Assembly (NCBI RefSeq): GCF_020524885.1
Contig: NZ_JAIVKJ010000001.1
Location: 868,001 to 932,000, forward strand
Reading direction: 5' to 3'
DNA: 64,000 nucleotides
From: Microbulbifer elongatus
GTDB taxonomy: Bacteria; Pseudomonadota; Gammaproteobacteria; Pseudomonadales; Cellvibrionaceae
In this document: piece after piece, positions 29,715 through 38,723 of the stretch
Numbering within the stretch: the stretch's first letter is position 1
Layout: the number at the start of each line of letters is the position of its first letter
Translations under genes and position numbers: made by a program
Notes under the pieces: generated by a model
The model's database searches: none
Told to the model about the DNA's origin: nothing
What the model saw: only the letters and a program-made list of their open reading frames with translations

Positions 29715-31166
29715 TTGCAGTCCCGCGGGTTCTCTTCCTTGAGTCTTCCGGTGAAACGCTGGTGGCCTTCCGTTAGCCGCTGGTGGCTTTCTATCAAGCG
29801 GTGGTGGCACTCCCTCACCGGCCGCCTATCGCTGATGGCGACGCTGGTGTTGCTGGTGTTTCTTGCCGTGCTCTCCGGGGTACTGGAAAAGGCCTACCGT
29901 ACCTCGCTGGATGAAGCCAAGGCGCGCGAGTTGCAGCTGCATATCTACACGCTGCTGGCGGTGGCGGAACCGGATGGTGATGGCCTACAACTACCCCTGA
30001 ATCTCCGCGAGCAGCGTTTTAACCAGCCGGATTCCGGTCTGATTGGCGCGGTGATGGACGCCCGTGGTCGTGTCATCTGGCGTTCACAATCGGCCCTGAG
30101 CCTTCCGAACTTTTCTGCTCTGCCATTGCCGCTGCCACTGCGACAGGGGCAGGAGGTTTACGCCGAGATACGCCTGCCAGACCTGGAAACGCCGTACAGC
30201 AGCTTTCGCCAGGGTATTGTCTGGGGGCTGGATAACCCGCGACAGTTCACCTTTGTCATCCTCGAGGATGCTGGGCCTCTGTACGCCCAGGTGAAACAGT
30301 TCAGTGACACGCTTTGGCGCTGGTTGGGTATCGGCGCCCTGGCGCTGATCGCCGTGCAGTTACTGGTATTGCGCTGGGGGCTGGCGCCGTTGCGCGGAGT
30401 GACCCGTGCGCTGAAGCAGATGCAGCAGGGTGGGGCAGATACCCTGCAGGGAGACTTCCCCCGGGAACTGGTGCCACTCACCGACAACCTCAATCTGCTC
30501 ATAGAGAACGAGCGTCGCCAGCGGGAGAAAACCCGGCACACCTTGGGCGACCTGGCGCACAGCCTGAAAACGCCCCTGGCGGTGCTGAAGGGGCTGGACG
30601 TCGACAAGGACCCGGAGGTTGCCCAGGCCGCGCTGGTGGAGCAGGTGCAGCGTATGGACAGCATCATCAGCTACCAGTTAAAGCGTGCAGTAGCGACCTC
30701 GCCGAAATCGATTCTTCGCGGTGTAAAAGTGCAACCGCTGGTGGAGAAAATTCTCACCGCGCTGGACAAGGTGTACCGGGGCAAGTCGGTGGATGCCGAG
30801 CTGCTGTGCGATGACTCGGTGCTGTTTTACGGCGACGAAGGCGACTTGATGGAGATGCTCGGCAACCTGCTGGATAACGGTTACAAATATGGCGGTGGCC
30901 GGTTGCTGATAAAAGCCGCGAATACTGAGGATCATCGGGGGCTGGAGATTCTGGTCTCCGACAATGGCCCCGGACTGACCGAGCCACAGTGGCGTAAGGT
31001 AGTCCAGCGCGGTGTACGTGCGGACCAGCAGCAACAGGGGCAGGGTATAGGGCTGGCCGTGGTGGTGGATATTGTGGAGAGTTACCACGGTGAGATCGGC
31101 ATAGTGCCCGCCGATACGCGCGGGGAGGATGATCTGGGTGGCTTAAGCCTATACATCAGGCTTTAA
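29715..31166 (+). CDS. sensor histidine kinase, PhoQ-like
   Basis: This is a membrane histidine kinase with two helices (about residues 37-57 and 196-216) flanking a periplasmic sensor, a HAMP-like stretch, a HisKA H-box LGDLAHSLKTPLAVLKG, and an HATPase domain with the N box (NLLDNGYKYGG) and G boxes (VSDNGPGL, GQGIGLAVV). The full-length frame needs a TTG start at 29715; GTG 29751 (VKRWWPS) is an alternative. The N-terminus repeats WWPSVSRWWLSIKRWW, an unusual Trp-rich lead before the first helix. It works with the regulator 4 nt upstream. Confidence 0.9.
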   Translation: MQSRGFSSLSLPVKRWWPSVSRWWLSIKRWWHSLTGRLSLMATLVLLVFLAVLSGVLEKAYRTSLDEAKARELQLHIYTLLAVAEPDGDGLQLPLNLREQRFNQPDSGLIGAVMDARGRVIWRSQSALSLPNFSALPLPLPLRQGQEVYAEIRLPDLETPYSSFRQGIVWGLDNPRQFTFVILEDAGPLYAQVKQFSDTLWRWLGIGALALIAVQLLVLRWGLAPLRGVTRALKQMQQGGADTLQGDFPRELVPLTDNLNLLIENERRQREKTRHTLGDLAHSLKTPLAVLKGLDVDKDPEVAQAALVEQVQRMDSIISYQLKRAVATSPKSILRGVKVQPLVEKILTALDKVYRGKSVDAELLCDDSVLFYGDEGDLMEMLGNLLDNGYKYGGGRLLIKAANTEDHRGLEILVSDNGPGLTEPQWRKVVQRGVRADQQQQGQGIGLAVVVDIVESYHGEIGIVPADTRGEDDLGGLSLYIRL

Positions 31167-31269
31167 TCCAGACGGCCATTTGCTCGGTCCGCAAGTAGCG
31201 CGCACAACTAATAAGTACAAGCAATAAGTACAAACAATAAACTGAATCTGGCAATACAAGGGATTTGCA

Positions 31270-32148
31270 ATGCGCAACACGCCATTCCGCAAGCGGCTGT
31301 CTGCCTGTGTGTATTTCTTCTCTGCGCTGCTGGCACTCGGCTTCGTTGCGGCCAACTCCACTGTAAACGGCGCAGACAACATTCAGGCCACGGGTATTGA
31401 TACAGGGTCTCCCTGGCCGAACGGTGCCGAAGTGGCGGTGGTGCTCACTTACGACGACGCCCTTGATTCCCACCTGGATACCGCTATTCCCCAGTTAAAT
31501 AAATTGGGGTTGCCGGGCACCTTTTACCTGAGCGGTGCGCGCCCCGCCATCCGAATGCGTCTGAACGAATGGCGCCAGGCGGCAGATCAGGGACACGAGC
31601 TGGGCAACCACACGCTGTATCATCCCTGCCGCAAATCCGTGGCCGGTCGCGACTGGGTAAAACCCTGGCAGGACCTGGACAATTACACCCTGGACCAGTT
31701 TGTGGAAGAAGTGAAAACCACTAACAGTATGCTGGAGGCCATCGATGGTGAGAAACAGCGAACGTTCGCCTATCCATGTGGCGATATGCAGGCCGGTGAT
31801 GAAGATGTGCTTCCGGCGTTAAAGAAACTGGTGAGTGGCGCGCGCCTGTATTCCGAAGATGGTCAGCACCAGCCGGAAAATGACGATTATTATCGGGTGG
31901 CTTCTTTTGATGGCGCGGAGAAAAGTGCGGAGCAACTGATCGCCGTGGCGGAGGCCGCGCGAAAAAATAATAGCCTTGTGGGCTTTATGTTTCACGGCGT
32001 GGGCGGAGATTACATCACGGTATCGTCCGAGGCCCATCAGCAATTGCTCGAACACTTGGCGGCCCACCCGGAGCGATACTGGGTGGCCACCATGCGTGAA
32101 GCCATCGCGCACCTTAAGCGGTCTCAACAGCTGTTAAATTCAGATTAG
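31270..32148 (+). CDS. secreted polysaccharide deacetylase (CE4)
   Basis: This 292-aa protein has a signal peptide (residues 1-35) and a NodB-homology domain. Motif 1 is LTYDDALD with metal/base Asp at 62-63, motif 2 is HELGNHTLYHPC with the two metal histidines, and motif 3 is FAYPCGD. CE4 enzymes remove acetyl groups from chitin, peptidoglycan or xylan; GFMFHGVGGDY near the end is the motif carrying the catalytic His. The substrate is not decidable. Its stop overlaps the convergent acyl-CoA dehydrogenase stop by 4 nt. Confidence 0.88.
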   Translation: MRNTPFRKRLSACVYFFSALLALGFVAANSTVNGADNIQATGIDTGSPWPNGAEVAVVLTYDDALDSHLDTAIPQLNKLGLPGTFYLSGARPAIRMRLNEWRQAADQGHELGNHTLYHPCRKSVAGRDWVKPWQDLDNYTLDQFVEEVKTTNSMLEAIDGEKQRTFAYPCGDMQAGDEDVLPALKKLVSGARLYSEDGQHQPENDDYYRVASFDGAEKSAEQLIAVAEAARKNNSLVGFMFHGVGGDYITVSSEAHQQLLEHLAAHPERYWVATMREAIAHLKRSQQLLNSD

Positions 32149-33965
32149 AACCAGTCACTCTGCATTTCGAAGGGTACGCTGTTGCCGGATTCCAACAACG
32201 CAATCTGCGGGGTAATTTCCGGCAATTCCCATTCAATGTAATAACGGGCCGCCTGCAGTTTGCCGCGATAAAAGTGTGAATCCCCGGCAGGCAGGTTTTC
32301 TTCGCCGTCCAGTTTTTTCGATGCGATAGCCGCCTGCTGCAGCCAGATCCAGCTCACAACGACGCGGCCAAAAACATCCAGGTACAGGGAGGCGTTGGCC
32401 AGGCCTCGATCCGGGTCTGCAGACATCTGCAGCAGCAGGCTTTCCGAAACACCGTTCAATTGATTCAGGCCGGCTCGCAGGGCCTCAGCCAAGGGTTGCA
32501 AGGTTTCATTGTCGCCGCAGCCGGACAGCGTCTGTTGAATCTCTTTTGCCAGAATCTGATAACCGGCCATACCTTTGGCGGGTACTTTTCGCCCCAGCAG
32601 ATCCAGAGCCTGAATACCTTCGGTACCTTCGTGAATCGGGTTCAGGCGATTGTCGCGATATAGCTGCTCCAGCGGGTATTCGCGGATATACCCGGAGCCA
32701 CCCAGCACCTGAATCGCCAGGTCATTGGCCTTGAGGCAGTATTTTGATGGCCAGGATTTGACGATGGGGGTGAGCAGGTCGAGTAGGTCCGAGGCCTTCA
32801 GTCGCTCCGATTCCGTTTCGCCACTATGGGCATCTTCGAACAGGGAAGAGGCATACAGGCACAGTGCCAGGCCACCTTCCACATAACTCTTCTGCATCAA
32901 CAGCATGCGCCGCACATCGGCGTGCTGGATGATGGGCAGCTGCCGGGACTGGGGATCGCGATTGGATGGCAGGCGACCCTGTGGGCGGTCTTTTGCGTAC
33001 TGTAGCGCGTGCTGGTAACCGCGGTACCCGAGTACCGCGGCACCAGTGCCAACACCGATGCGCGCTTCGTTCATCAGCTGGAACATGTAATGCAGACCTT
33101 TATGAGGTTCACCGACCAGATAGCCGATAGCGCCCCCGTCTTTGTCCCCATCCTCTCCAAAGTTGAGCACTGTGGAAGTGGTATTGCGATAACCCATCTT
33201 GTGCAGCAGTCCAGCGAGTTTTACGTCGTTGCGGATGGCGGACTGGCCGTTTTTCGCGGGAATAAACTTTGGTACCAGAAACAGGGAGATACCCTTCACT
33301 CCTGGAGGGGCATCTTTTATGCGCGCCAGCACCATATGCACGATATTTTCGGTAATGGACTGGTCGCCGCCAGAGATAAACATTTTCTGGCCGCGCAGAC
33401 GGTAGCTGCCATCTTCGGCAGGCGTTGCGCTGGTGCGGATGTCAGCCAGCGCCGAACCCTGGTCCGGTTCCGTGAGCGCCATAGTACCGGCGTAGCGGCC
33501 GTCCATCATCGGTGGCAAGTAGGTTTGCCGCAGGGTGTCACTGGCAAAGCTGCGCACCAGGTTGGCGGCGCCGAGTGTGAGGAAAGGGTAGGCCGCAGAA
33601 CTGACATTGGCGGCATTGATGTAGGCCATGGCGCTGCGCAGGATTACCTCCGGCAGCTGCAAGCCTCCCTCCTCGAAATCGTAGTGGGCGGCGAGGAATC
33701 CGGCCTCGGCAAATGCATCCCACGCAGCTTTGGTTTCGTCGATGAGGGTAACTTCTTCCCCATCGAAGGTGGGCTCCTGGGCGTCGCCTTTGGTGTAGTG
33801 ATCGGCAAAATATTTGTCGGCAATGGTCCTAGCGGTATTCAGGGTTGCATCGAAGATTTCCCGGGAGTGCTCCTGGTAGCGGGGTCGCTGAAGCAGCGCC
33901 TCGGTATCCAGAAATTCATAAAGCAGGAATTCGATATCCCGGTTTCTCAGGAACTGTTCACTCAT
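32145..33965 (-). CDS. acyl-CoA dehydrogenase with C-terminal domain
   Basis: This FAD-dependent acyl-CoA dehydrogenase of about 606 aa belongs to the long subfamily with an extra C-terminal domain. TEPDQGSALADIRTSA and YRLRGQKMFISGGDQ are the FAD/substrate regions, and NPIHEGTEGIQALDLLGRK carries the catalytic Glu. I start at MSEQFLRNRD (33965); the frame extends 6 codons further without a ribosome site. It probably acts in fatty-acid beta-oxidation. It has its own promoter region, and the convergent deacetylase ends within it by 4 nt. Confidence 0.92.
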   Translation of the reverse strand: MSEQFLRNRDIEFLLYEFLDTEALLQRPRYQEHSREIFDATLNTARTIADKYFADHYTKGDAQEPTFDGEEVTLIDETKAAWDAFAEAGFLAAHYDFEEGGLQLPEVILRSAMAYINAANVSSAAYPFLTLGAANLVRSFASDTLRQTYLPPMMDGRYAGTMALTEPDQGSALADIRTSATPAEDGSYRLRGQKMFISGGDQSITENIVHMVLARIKDAPPGVKGISLFLVPKFIPAKNGQSAIRNDVKLAGLLHKMGYRNTTSTVLNFGEDGDKDGGAIGYLVGEPHKGLHYMFQLMNEARIGVGTGAAVLGYRGYQHALQYAKDRPQGRLPSNRDPQSRQLPIIQHADVRRMLLMQKSYVEGGLALCLYASSLFEDAHSGETESERLKASDLLDLLTPIVKSWPSKYCLKANDLAIQVLGGSGYIREYPLEQLYRDNRLNPIHEGTEGIQALDLLGRKVPAKGMAGYQILAKEIQQTLSGCGDNETLQPLAEALRAGLNQLNGVSESLLLQMSADPDRGLANASLYLDVFGRVVVSWIWLQQAAIASKKLDGEENLPAGDSHFYRGKLQAARYYIEWELPEITPQIALLESGNSVPFEMQSDWF

Positions 33966-34112
33966 GACCCGACCTATCACCATCTTTATTTTTTCGATCC
34001 GGTCAGGGTAGGGAGTGACAGTCGCGGCGGCAATGACATTTCAGGTAATTGCCGCTGGCGATAGTCGGTGTCAGCAGCCTCGAAATCGACCGAATCGGAC
34101 AGGAGGAGGGGG

Positions 34113-35252
34113 TCAGGCGCTCTCACTGCCCTTGATATCCTGAGCGTTCTTCTGCTCCTCGATCTCTTTCATTGTATGAGGCGCCTGCGCTGGCTGTTCG
34201 GCTACCGCGGAGCATCCGGGCGTCACGCCATCCCACAAGCGGGTGGAAAGCTGGCGGGCGCTATCGCTGCGGCCGTCGGCGATCCAGCCGGCGATTGCGC
34301 CCGCCACATCTGGCCAGCTAATACGTACGCCATTGGGGTTTTCTTCCAGCCAGCGACTGATAGTGATGGCATCGATATGATCTACAACTTTTGCCAGTTG
34401 CAGCTCTTTCAGTGCCAGCGCGTTGGCTTCCTGCTCAAACTGCCCTTTCAGTGGGCGTGTCAGGATCGGCTTGCCGAGGGTAAGGGTCTCCGCAATTAGC
34501 TCGAAGCCACTGTTGCAGATCACCGCCTTTGAGGTGGATACATCGCGCCGGAATCCCTCAACCGAGGGGGCCTTGAGGGTGATGTGCTCGGCTTTTGGCA
34601 GATCCGTGGGCAGGCCATAAACCACGAACTTTTGCGGCAGCTGTGCCAGCTGGTGTAACAGAGGGCCGTGGTTCTCAAATGGCAGGTAAACCAGAATGTG
34701 ATCCCGCTCTTCACCGTCTTTGGTGGCCGGTTCATCGTGGGCGTGTGCAATAGGCGGCAGAATAGGATGGCCGAAGTGGTACCAGTGCATGCCAAGACTG
34801 GTTTGAACCGGGGCGAACGCCTTCATGATCGCGCGTGCAGTCCAGCCAAAGGGGGGGGTGGGGATGGGAAAGTTGAACGCGTACTGGTGCCCCAGGCCGA
34901 GGCTTGGGCACTTGCGTTTTTTCGCGGCCCAGGCCGTTACCGGCTCGAAGTCACTGATGACCAGGTCGTAATCATTGACCGGCAGCTCACGGATATCTTT
35001 CAGGAGCTGGGGCAGGTTGAGTTGTCTTGCGGTGGCGAACTGATCAATCTTCCCGCCTTGGTGTACGAAGGTCAGGCCCTCGCGCCACCAGTAATCACCA
35101 AATGCTTCCATGGCAAAGAATTTTTCCGGCGGGCGGCCGCTGAACAGCCACTGTACATGCAACTCGGGGAACTGGCGGAAGGCCTCTGCCATGGCCCGGG
35201 CGCGAGAAAGGTGGCCGTTGCCAGTACCCTGAACGCCGTAGAGTATTTTCAA
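34113..35252 (-). CDS. MJ1255/VC2487-family glycosyltransferase
   Basis: This 379-aa GT-B-like protein begins KILYGVQGTGNGHLSRARAMAE, the glycine-rich N-terminal motif of the MJ1255/VC2487 family. The C-terminal donor site resembles MurG-type (ICNSGFELIAETLTLGKPIL). The start is TTG with CGGAGAAG 5 nt upstream. It sits 54 nt downstream of a PAP2 phosphatase gene, a pairing that suggests a lipid-linked glycan step; that is an inference. A C-terminal tail of about 40 residues looks unstructured. Confidence 0.85.
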   Translation of the reverse strand: MKILYGVQGTGNGHLSRARAMAEAFRQFPELHVQWLFSGRPPEKFFAMEAFGDYWWREGLTFVHQGGKIDQFATARQLNLPQLLKDIRELPVNDYDLVISDFEPVTAWAAKKRKCPSLGLGHQYAFNFPIPTPPFGWTARAIMKAFAPVQTSLGMHWYHFGHPILPPIAHAHDEPATKDGEERDHILVYLPFENHGPLLHQLAQLPQKFVVYGLPTDLPKAEHITLKAPSVEGFRRDVSTSKAVICNSGFELIAETLTLGKPILTRPLKGQFEQEANALALKELQLAKVVDHIDAITISRWLEENPNGVRISWPDVAGAIAGWIADGRSDSARQLSTRLWDGVTPGCSAVAEQPAQAPHTMKEIEEQKNAQDIKGSESA

Positions 35253-35306
35253 AGTGCTTCTCCGGTTGAGCAGAACGTTGTCTGGAAGAGGGGTAAATGC
35301 AAGCGC

Positions 35307-35834
35307 TTACAGCAGTGCACCGCTGACCGCAAAGCCCACGCAGATACCGAGCAGTGCGCCGGCGCATACATCGGTGGGAAAGTGAACACCGAGCCCCACT
35401 CGTGAGGTGCCCACACCTGCGGCCCAGAAGTACCCCAGTGCCCACAAGGGGTTGAGACACTGGCTCAGCATGGTCACAAACAGAAAAGCGCCGGAGGTGT
35501 GGCCCGATGGCAGGCTAAAGCGGTCATTGGCGACGACGATGGAGCGCAGCCCGGGAATGGCTTCAGGGGGGCGGTTGCGCCGGGTGGTATTCTTGATGGT
35601 CCAGTAGAGCGATCGCTCGATCGCGTAGGCGGCGCCACAGGTGTAGAGGAACTGCAGGGCGGCACCGGCGTTGACGAGCGCGATGAGCAGGGGCGAGAGC
35701 AGATAGAGCCAGCCGTCCGCGGACCGGGACAGCAGCAGGTAGTTCCTGCGGGAGGCTGGCCGTGTCGCCCGTTCTGCCATGCGCAGAACCAGGGAGACAT
35801 CTACCGTTTTCAGAGTGATAGGTAAGCTTCGCAT
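35307..35834 (-). CDS. PAP2-superfamily membrane phosphatase
   Basis: This 175-aa protein with about four helices carries the three PAP2 signatures: KNTTRRNRPPE (KxxxxxxRP), PSGHTSGA and SRVGLGVHFPTD (SRxxxxxHxxxD). It probably hydrolyses a lipid phosphate or diphosphate in the inner membrane. No strong ribosome site precedes ATG 35834. It is co-oriented with the glycosyltransferase downstream and likely forms an operon with it. Confidence 0.88.
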   Translation of the reverse strand: MRSLPITLKTVDVSLVLRMAERATRPASRRNYLLLSRSADGWLYLLSPLLIALVNAGAALQFLYTCGAAYAIERSLYWTIKNTTRRNRPPEAIPGLRSIVVANDRFSLPSGHTSGAFLFVTMLSQCLNPLWALGYFWAAGVGTSRVGLGVHFPTDVCAGALLGICVGFAVSGALL

Positions 35835-35891
35835 GGGTTAAAAATACGAAGCGAATGTTGCGCAGACTTGAACAAAATATGTCAGGTCTGT

Positions 35892-35947
35892 GAAACCTTC
35901 CTAGAGGGGCTGTAAGAGCCTGCCTTGCAGGCTCTTAAGGGGAGGTT
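35892..35947 (-). terminator. hairpin downstream of the saccharopine dehydrogenase-like gene
   Basis: A perfect 10-bp stem (TAAGAGCCTG 35912-35921 with CAGGCTCTTA 35927-35936, loop CCTTG) is itself flanked by GAAACCTT/AGGTTTC arms, giving a larger cruciform. It lies 11 nt after the gene's stop. There is no T-run, so efficiency as terminator is uncertain. Confidence 0.55.
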
Positions 35948-37015
35948 TCAATCAATGCCGATTTTGATGGCTCCGGAGCCGGGCAGTTTCTCAATCAGCT
36001 CGTGCCCGCACAGCCGGGATGGGGTGAAGTAGCCACCCTCTCCCGTGTAATCCAGCAGATACTGCATCACGGCCAGTGATCCGTGCACGGTGACGTCGTA
36101 GCCGTTGGCGGTGACTACGCGGCCCACACGACGCTCGCCGCGGCGGTCGTTACGCACTTCGCCCCACACCCAGGTCTGCTGTTCTGCGCGCTGGTTCTCG
36201 GTTGGGCCACGTACGCTCTTTTCGATCTTGCCCTTGAGCCAGTTCTGCACCCAGCCCATTTTCAGTAGCCAGCGGAAGGCATTCAAACGCTGCATCTTCT
36301 TCGCCCGGCGCGGGCTCATGGGAATGTACACCTCGATATTGGGAATTTCGGTGGAATAGTAGGCAGTGGCCACGTCCCCCCAGGGAATGGCCACGGCGAA
36401 CTTCTCACCGCGACCAAAGTCGATTTTGCGGGTCAGTTCGGCGTGGGGGATCACTTCGATCTTGCCATTGCGTCGCACCGCACCGCCTACGCCGAGGCTC
36501 TCGATGGATGTTTTGGCGGTGCCGGGGCTGAATCCTGAATCGGAATCGAATCCCAGCGTAAGGTGCGTGGCGCTGTTCATGGTCTTGTGCAGGGCGGCGG
36601 CCAGGCAGTCTGTGGGTATCACATCAAAGCCGGTGCCGGGGCACAGTACTACACCGGCGGCTTTCGCTTCGGCGTCCAGGGCATGAGCCTGTTGGTAAAC
36701 GGCCATTTCACCGGTAATGTCCTGGTAATGTGTGCCGCTGGTGATACATGCGCGCATCATCGGCTCTGCGGTGGCCGAGAAGGGGCCAGCGCAGTGAATC
36801 ACTACCGCAACGCCCTTGAGCGTGCGCACCAGCGTCTCCTGATCGTCGAGACTTACCGCAATGGCGGGCAGCCCCAGCTCGTTGGCCAGTGGCTGCAGTT
36901 TTTTTGCGCTGCGGCCGGACAGAATGGGCTTCAGCCCCTGGGCGACTGCCTGGCGGGCGATCAGCTCGCCGGTATAGCCGTAGGCGCCGTAAATCAGGAT
37001 CTGCTTGTTATTCAC
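35948..37015 (-). CDS. saccharopine dehydrogenase NADP-binding domain protein
   Basis: This 355-aa protein has an N-terminal Rossmann fold (QILIYGAYGYTGELIARQA) as in saccharopine dehydrogenase-like oxidoreductases and trans-acting enoyl reductases. PGTGFDVIPTDCLAA and LGFDSDSGFSPGTAKTS are typical of this branch, which does not act on saccharopine as far as known. GTG start with AAGGACAACCG. No pathway partners are nearby. Confidence 0.85.
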   Translation of the reverse strand: MNNKQILIYGAYGYTGELIARQAVAQGLKPILSGRSAKKLQPLANELGLPAIAVSLDDQETLVRTLKGVAVVIHCAGPFSATAEPMMRACITSGTHYQDITGEMAVYQQAHALDAEAKAAGVVLCPGTGFDVIPTDCLAAALHKTMNSATHLTLGFDSDSGFSPGTAKTSIESLGVGGAVRRNGKIEVIPHAELTRKIDFGRGEKFAVAIPWGDVATAYYSTEIPNIEVYIPMSPRRAKKMQRLNAFRWLLKMGWVQNWLKGKIEKSVRGPTENQRAEQQTWVWGEVRNDRRGERRVGRVVTANGYDVTVHGSLAVMQYLLDYTGEGGYFTPSRLCGHELIEKLPGSGAIKIGID

Positions 37016-37087
37016 CGGTTGTCCTTATTGTGTTCGATCGTGTGAAATTTCTTTTTAGGGGGCGTGGAATAGTTGGAGCCTGAGAAA

Positions 37088-37303
37088 TCAATCCAGGGCC
37101 TTTTCCAGGGCAAAGCGCGGCACGGTTTCGCCGTCTTTTTCCACGGATTCCGCAAACATGGCCAGTGGCCGCGCCCACACGCCGTAGTCATCATACAGAG
37201 CGCGGTAAATCGCCAATTGTTCCCCGGTTTCACTGTGGGTGGCGATTTCCATCAAATGGTATTGCCTGCGGTTCTTGTAGTGGCGATAGATACCTTTCTG
37301 CAT
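37088..37303 (-). CDS. DUF1653 domain-containing small protein
   Basis: Starting at ATG 37303 (GAGAG upstream) gives 71 aa. QKGIYRHYKNRRQYHLMEIATHSETGE with VYRALY-like IYRALYDDYGVWARPLAMF is the DUF1653 pattern. Function unknown. A TTG start at 37342 would add 13 residues of poor quality. It is co-oriented with its neighbours, 72 nt upstream of the dehydrogenase-like gene. Confidence 0.82.
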   Translation of the reverse strand: MQKGIYRHYKNRRQYHLMEIATHSETGEQLAIYRALYDDYGVWARPLAMFAESVEKDGETVPRFALEKALD

Positions 37304-37351
37304 GTGCAACTCTCGTTGTGGATTCCAGGGCGCTGTGGTCAACCTGTGTGA

Positions 37352-37672
37352 TCAGCTCATATGAAACGGGGACAGCTGAATCTGGGTGACGCGCTGGCCG
37401 TGCAGTACCGCAATGCCGCCGTAGCGACGCTCACCGGTGGAGGTGAACTCAAACTCGTACTGGCGATGCAGGCGCACCTGCCCATTGCGATCCCGCTTCA
37501 GGCGCGTGCGCGCGAGCATTACCGTGTCATCCAGCAGCTGTACCCCGGTGTCCGCACAGTGTTTTTTTACAATTCGACGCACCCGGTCTTTGGCGGCCAT
37601 GCCGGCCCAGAAATACCAGGCGGGCAGCCCCAACAGAAAAATCCATACAAGGTCGCCGAGTGAGTAATACAT
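37352..37672 (-). CDS. DUF3301 domain-containing membrane-anchored protein
   Basis: Starting at ATG 37672 (MYYSLGDLVWIF) gives 106 aa. One N-terminal helix is followed by DRVRRIVKKHCADTGVQLLDDTV and RQYEFEFTSTGERRYGGI, the DUF3301 pattern. The family is conserved in gammaproteobacteria and uncharacterised. The 47 codons available upstream lie over the divergent SDR gene and are rejected. The two starts are 57 nt apart, so the divergent promoters are very compact. Confidence 0.82.
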   Translation of the reverse strand: MYYSLGDLVWIFLLGLPAWYFWAGMAAKDRVRRIVKKHCADTGVQLLDDTVMLARTRLKRDRNGQVRLHRQYEFEFTSTGERRYGGIAVLHGQRVTQIQLSPFHMS

Positions 37673-37729
37673 AGGTAATTTGATTGCTATATCATCGTAA
37701 CGCGCAAGAATACCACCACAGGAGGGACT

Positions 37730-38425
37730 ATGCCCGGCACGATTCTCATCACCGGCTGCAATCGCGGTATCGGCCTTGAAATGACCCGGCAATTTGCCGA
37801 AGACGGCTGGCAAGTGATCGCCACCTGTCGCAACCCGTCAGCGGCCTGGGAACTGGGTGAGCTGGCCGAGGCCAACCACAATATTGAAGTTCACGGCCTG
37901 GATATCACCGACTACCAACAGATGGCGGGTCTTGCCAAAGACCTGGATGGGCGCCGGCTGGATATCCTGATTAGCAATGCCGGGTATTACGGGCCCAAGG
38001 GTGTGGGGCTCGGCAGTGTGGATGTGGAAGAGTGGCGCAAGGTACTGGAGGCCAACACGATCGCGCCCTACAAGCTGGTGGAGACTTTTTATCCCAACCT
38101 GGCCGGCAGTGAGTACAAGGTGATCGGGGTTCTGAGCAGCAAAGTGGGCAGTATCGAGGACAACAGTTCCGGAGGGGGCTACATCTATCGCTCCTCCAAG
38201 ACCGCGCTCAACCAGGTAGTGAAAAGCCTTTCCATTGATCTGGCAGGCGAGGGGATCAAGGTATTGGCGCTGCATCCGGGTTGGGTGAAAACCGAGATGG
38301 GCGGTCCCAATGCGTTGATATCGACAAAGGAAAGTGTGGCGGGGCTGAAAAAAATCCTGCTGGAGGCAAGCGCTGAGCAAAGCGGGCGCTTTCACAATTA
38401 CGACGGGTCTGCCATTCCCTGGTAG
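37730..38425 (+). CDS. SDR family oxidoreductase
   Basis: This 231-aa short-chain dehydrogenase has the cofactor motif TGCNRGIGLE (TGxxxGxG), NAG motif ISNAGYYG, catalytic Ser in VLSSKVGS and YxxxK in YRSSKTALN. It resembles the sniffer/CsgA-like carbonyl reductase branch. RBS ACAGGAGGGACT is strong. Substrate unknown. Its last 28 nt overlap the convergent GIY-YIG gene. Confidence 0.9.
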   Translation: MPGTILITGCNRGIGLEMTRQFAEDGWQVIATCRNPSAAWELGELAEANHNIEVHGLDITDYQQMAGLAKDLDGRRLDILISNAGYYGPKGVGLGSVDVEEWRKVLEANTIAPYKLVETFYPNLAGSEYKVIGVLSSKVGSIEDNSSGGGYIYRSSKTALNQVVKSLSIDLAGEGIKVLALHPGWVKTEMGGPNALISTKESVAGLKKILLEASAEQSGRFHNYDGSAIPW

Positions 38426-38709
38426 TCCGGCCCAAGAAACGCCATCAGGAAGTCTGGCCCGCGCGCAATCAACTGTTCTTTTCTGCGCTTGGGCCAGCGC
38501 TTGATTTCTACTTCCAGTTTTAGCGCGTCGGACTTGCTGCGCATGGCGCACTGAAATGCCAGTTCCAGCGGGCCGCGTCCTCGCAGCGCTTTAGCAGCTT
38601 TGGGACCGCCATTGCTGTGCTCTTCAAAGCGCCTTTGTACATCGCGGGTGACGCCGGTGTAGAGGGTGTCATTCGCAGTGCGAATCAGATAGACAAACCA
38701 ACCAGACAA
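38398..38709 (-). CDS. GIY-YIG nuclease-superfamily protein
   Basis: This is a 103-aa single-domain GIY-YIG protein (UPF0213/YhbQ-like). FVYLIRTANDTLYTGVTRDVQRRFEEH holds the two-strand GIY..YIG signature and the catalytic Arg; GRGPLELAF and LEVEIKRWPKRRKEQLI complete the fold. The start is probably TTG 38709, with GGTGGGA 5 nt upstream; no ATG fits. It lies 14 nt downstream of the LexA-box radical SAM gene and is probably in the same transcript. Confidence 0.85.
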   Translation of the reverse strand: MSGWFVYLIRTANDTLYTGVTRDVQRRFEEHSNGGPKAAKALRGRGPLELAFQCAMRSKSDALKLEVEIKRWPKRRKEQLIARGPDFLMAFLGPDYQGMADPS

Positions 38710-38723
38710 AATGATCCCACCAA

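Noticed and set aside
34027..34055. 8-bp hairpin GCGGCAAT/ATTGCCGC between the acyl-CoA dehydrogenase and the glycosyltransferase
   Set aside because: Could end the glycosyltransferase transcript, but there is no T-tract and it lies 58 nt past the stop; too weak to call a terminator.
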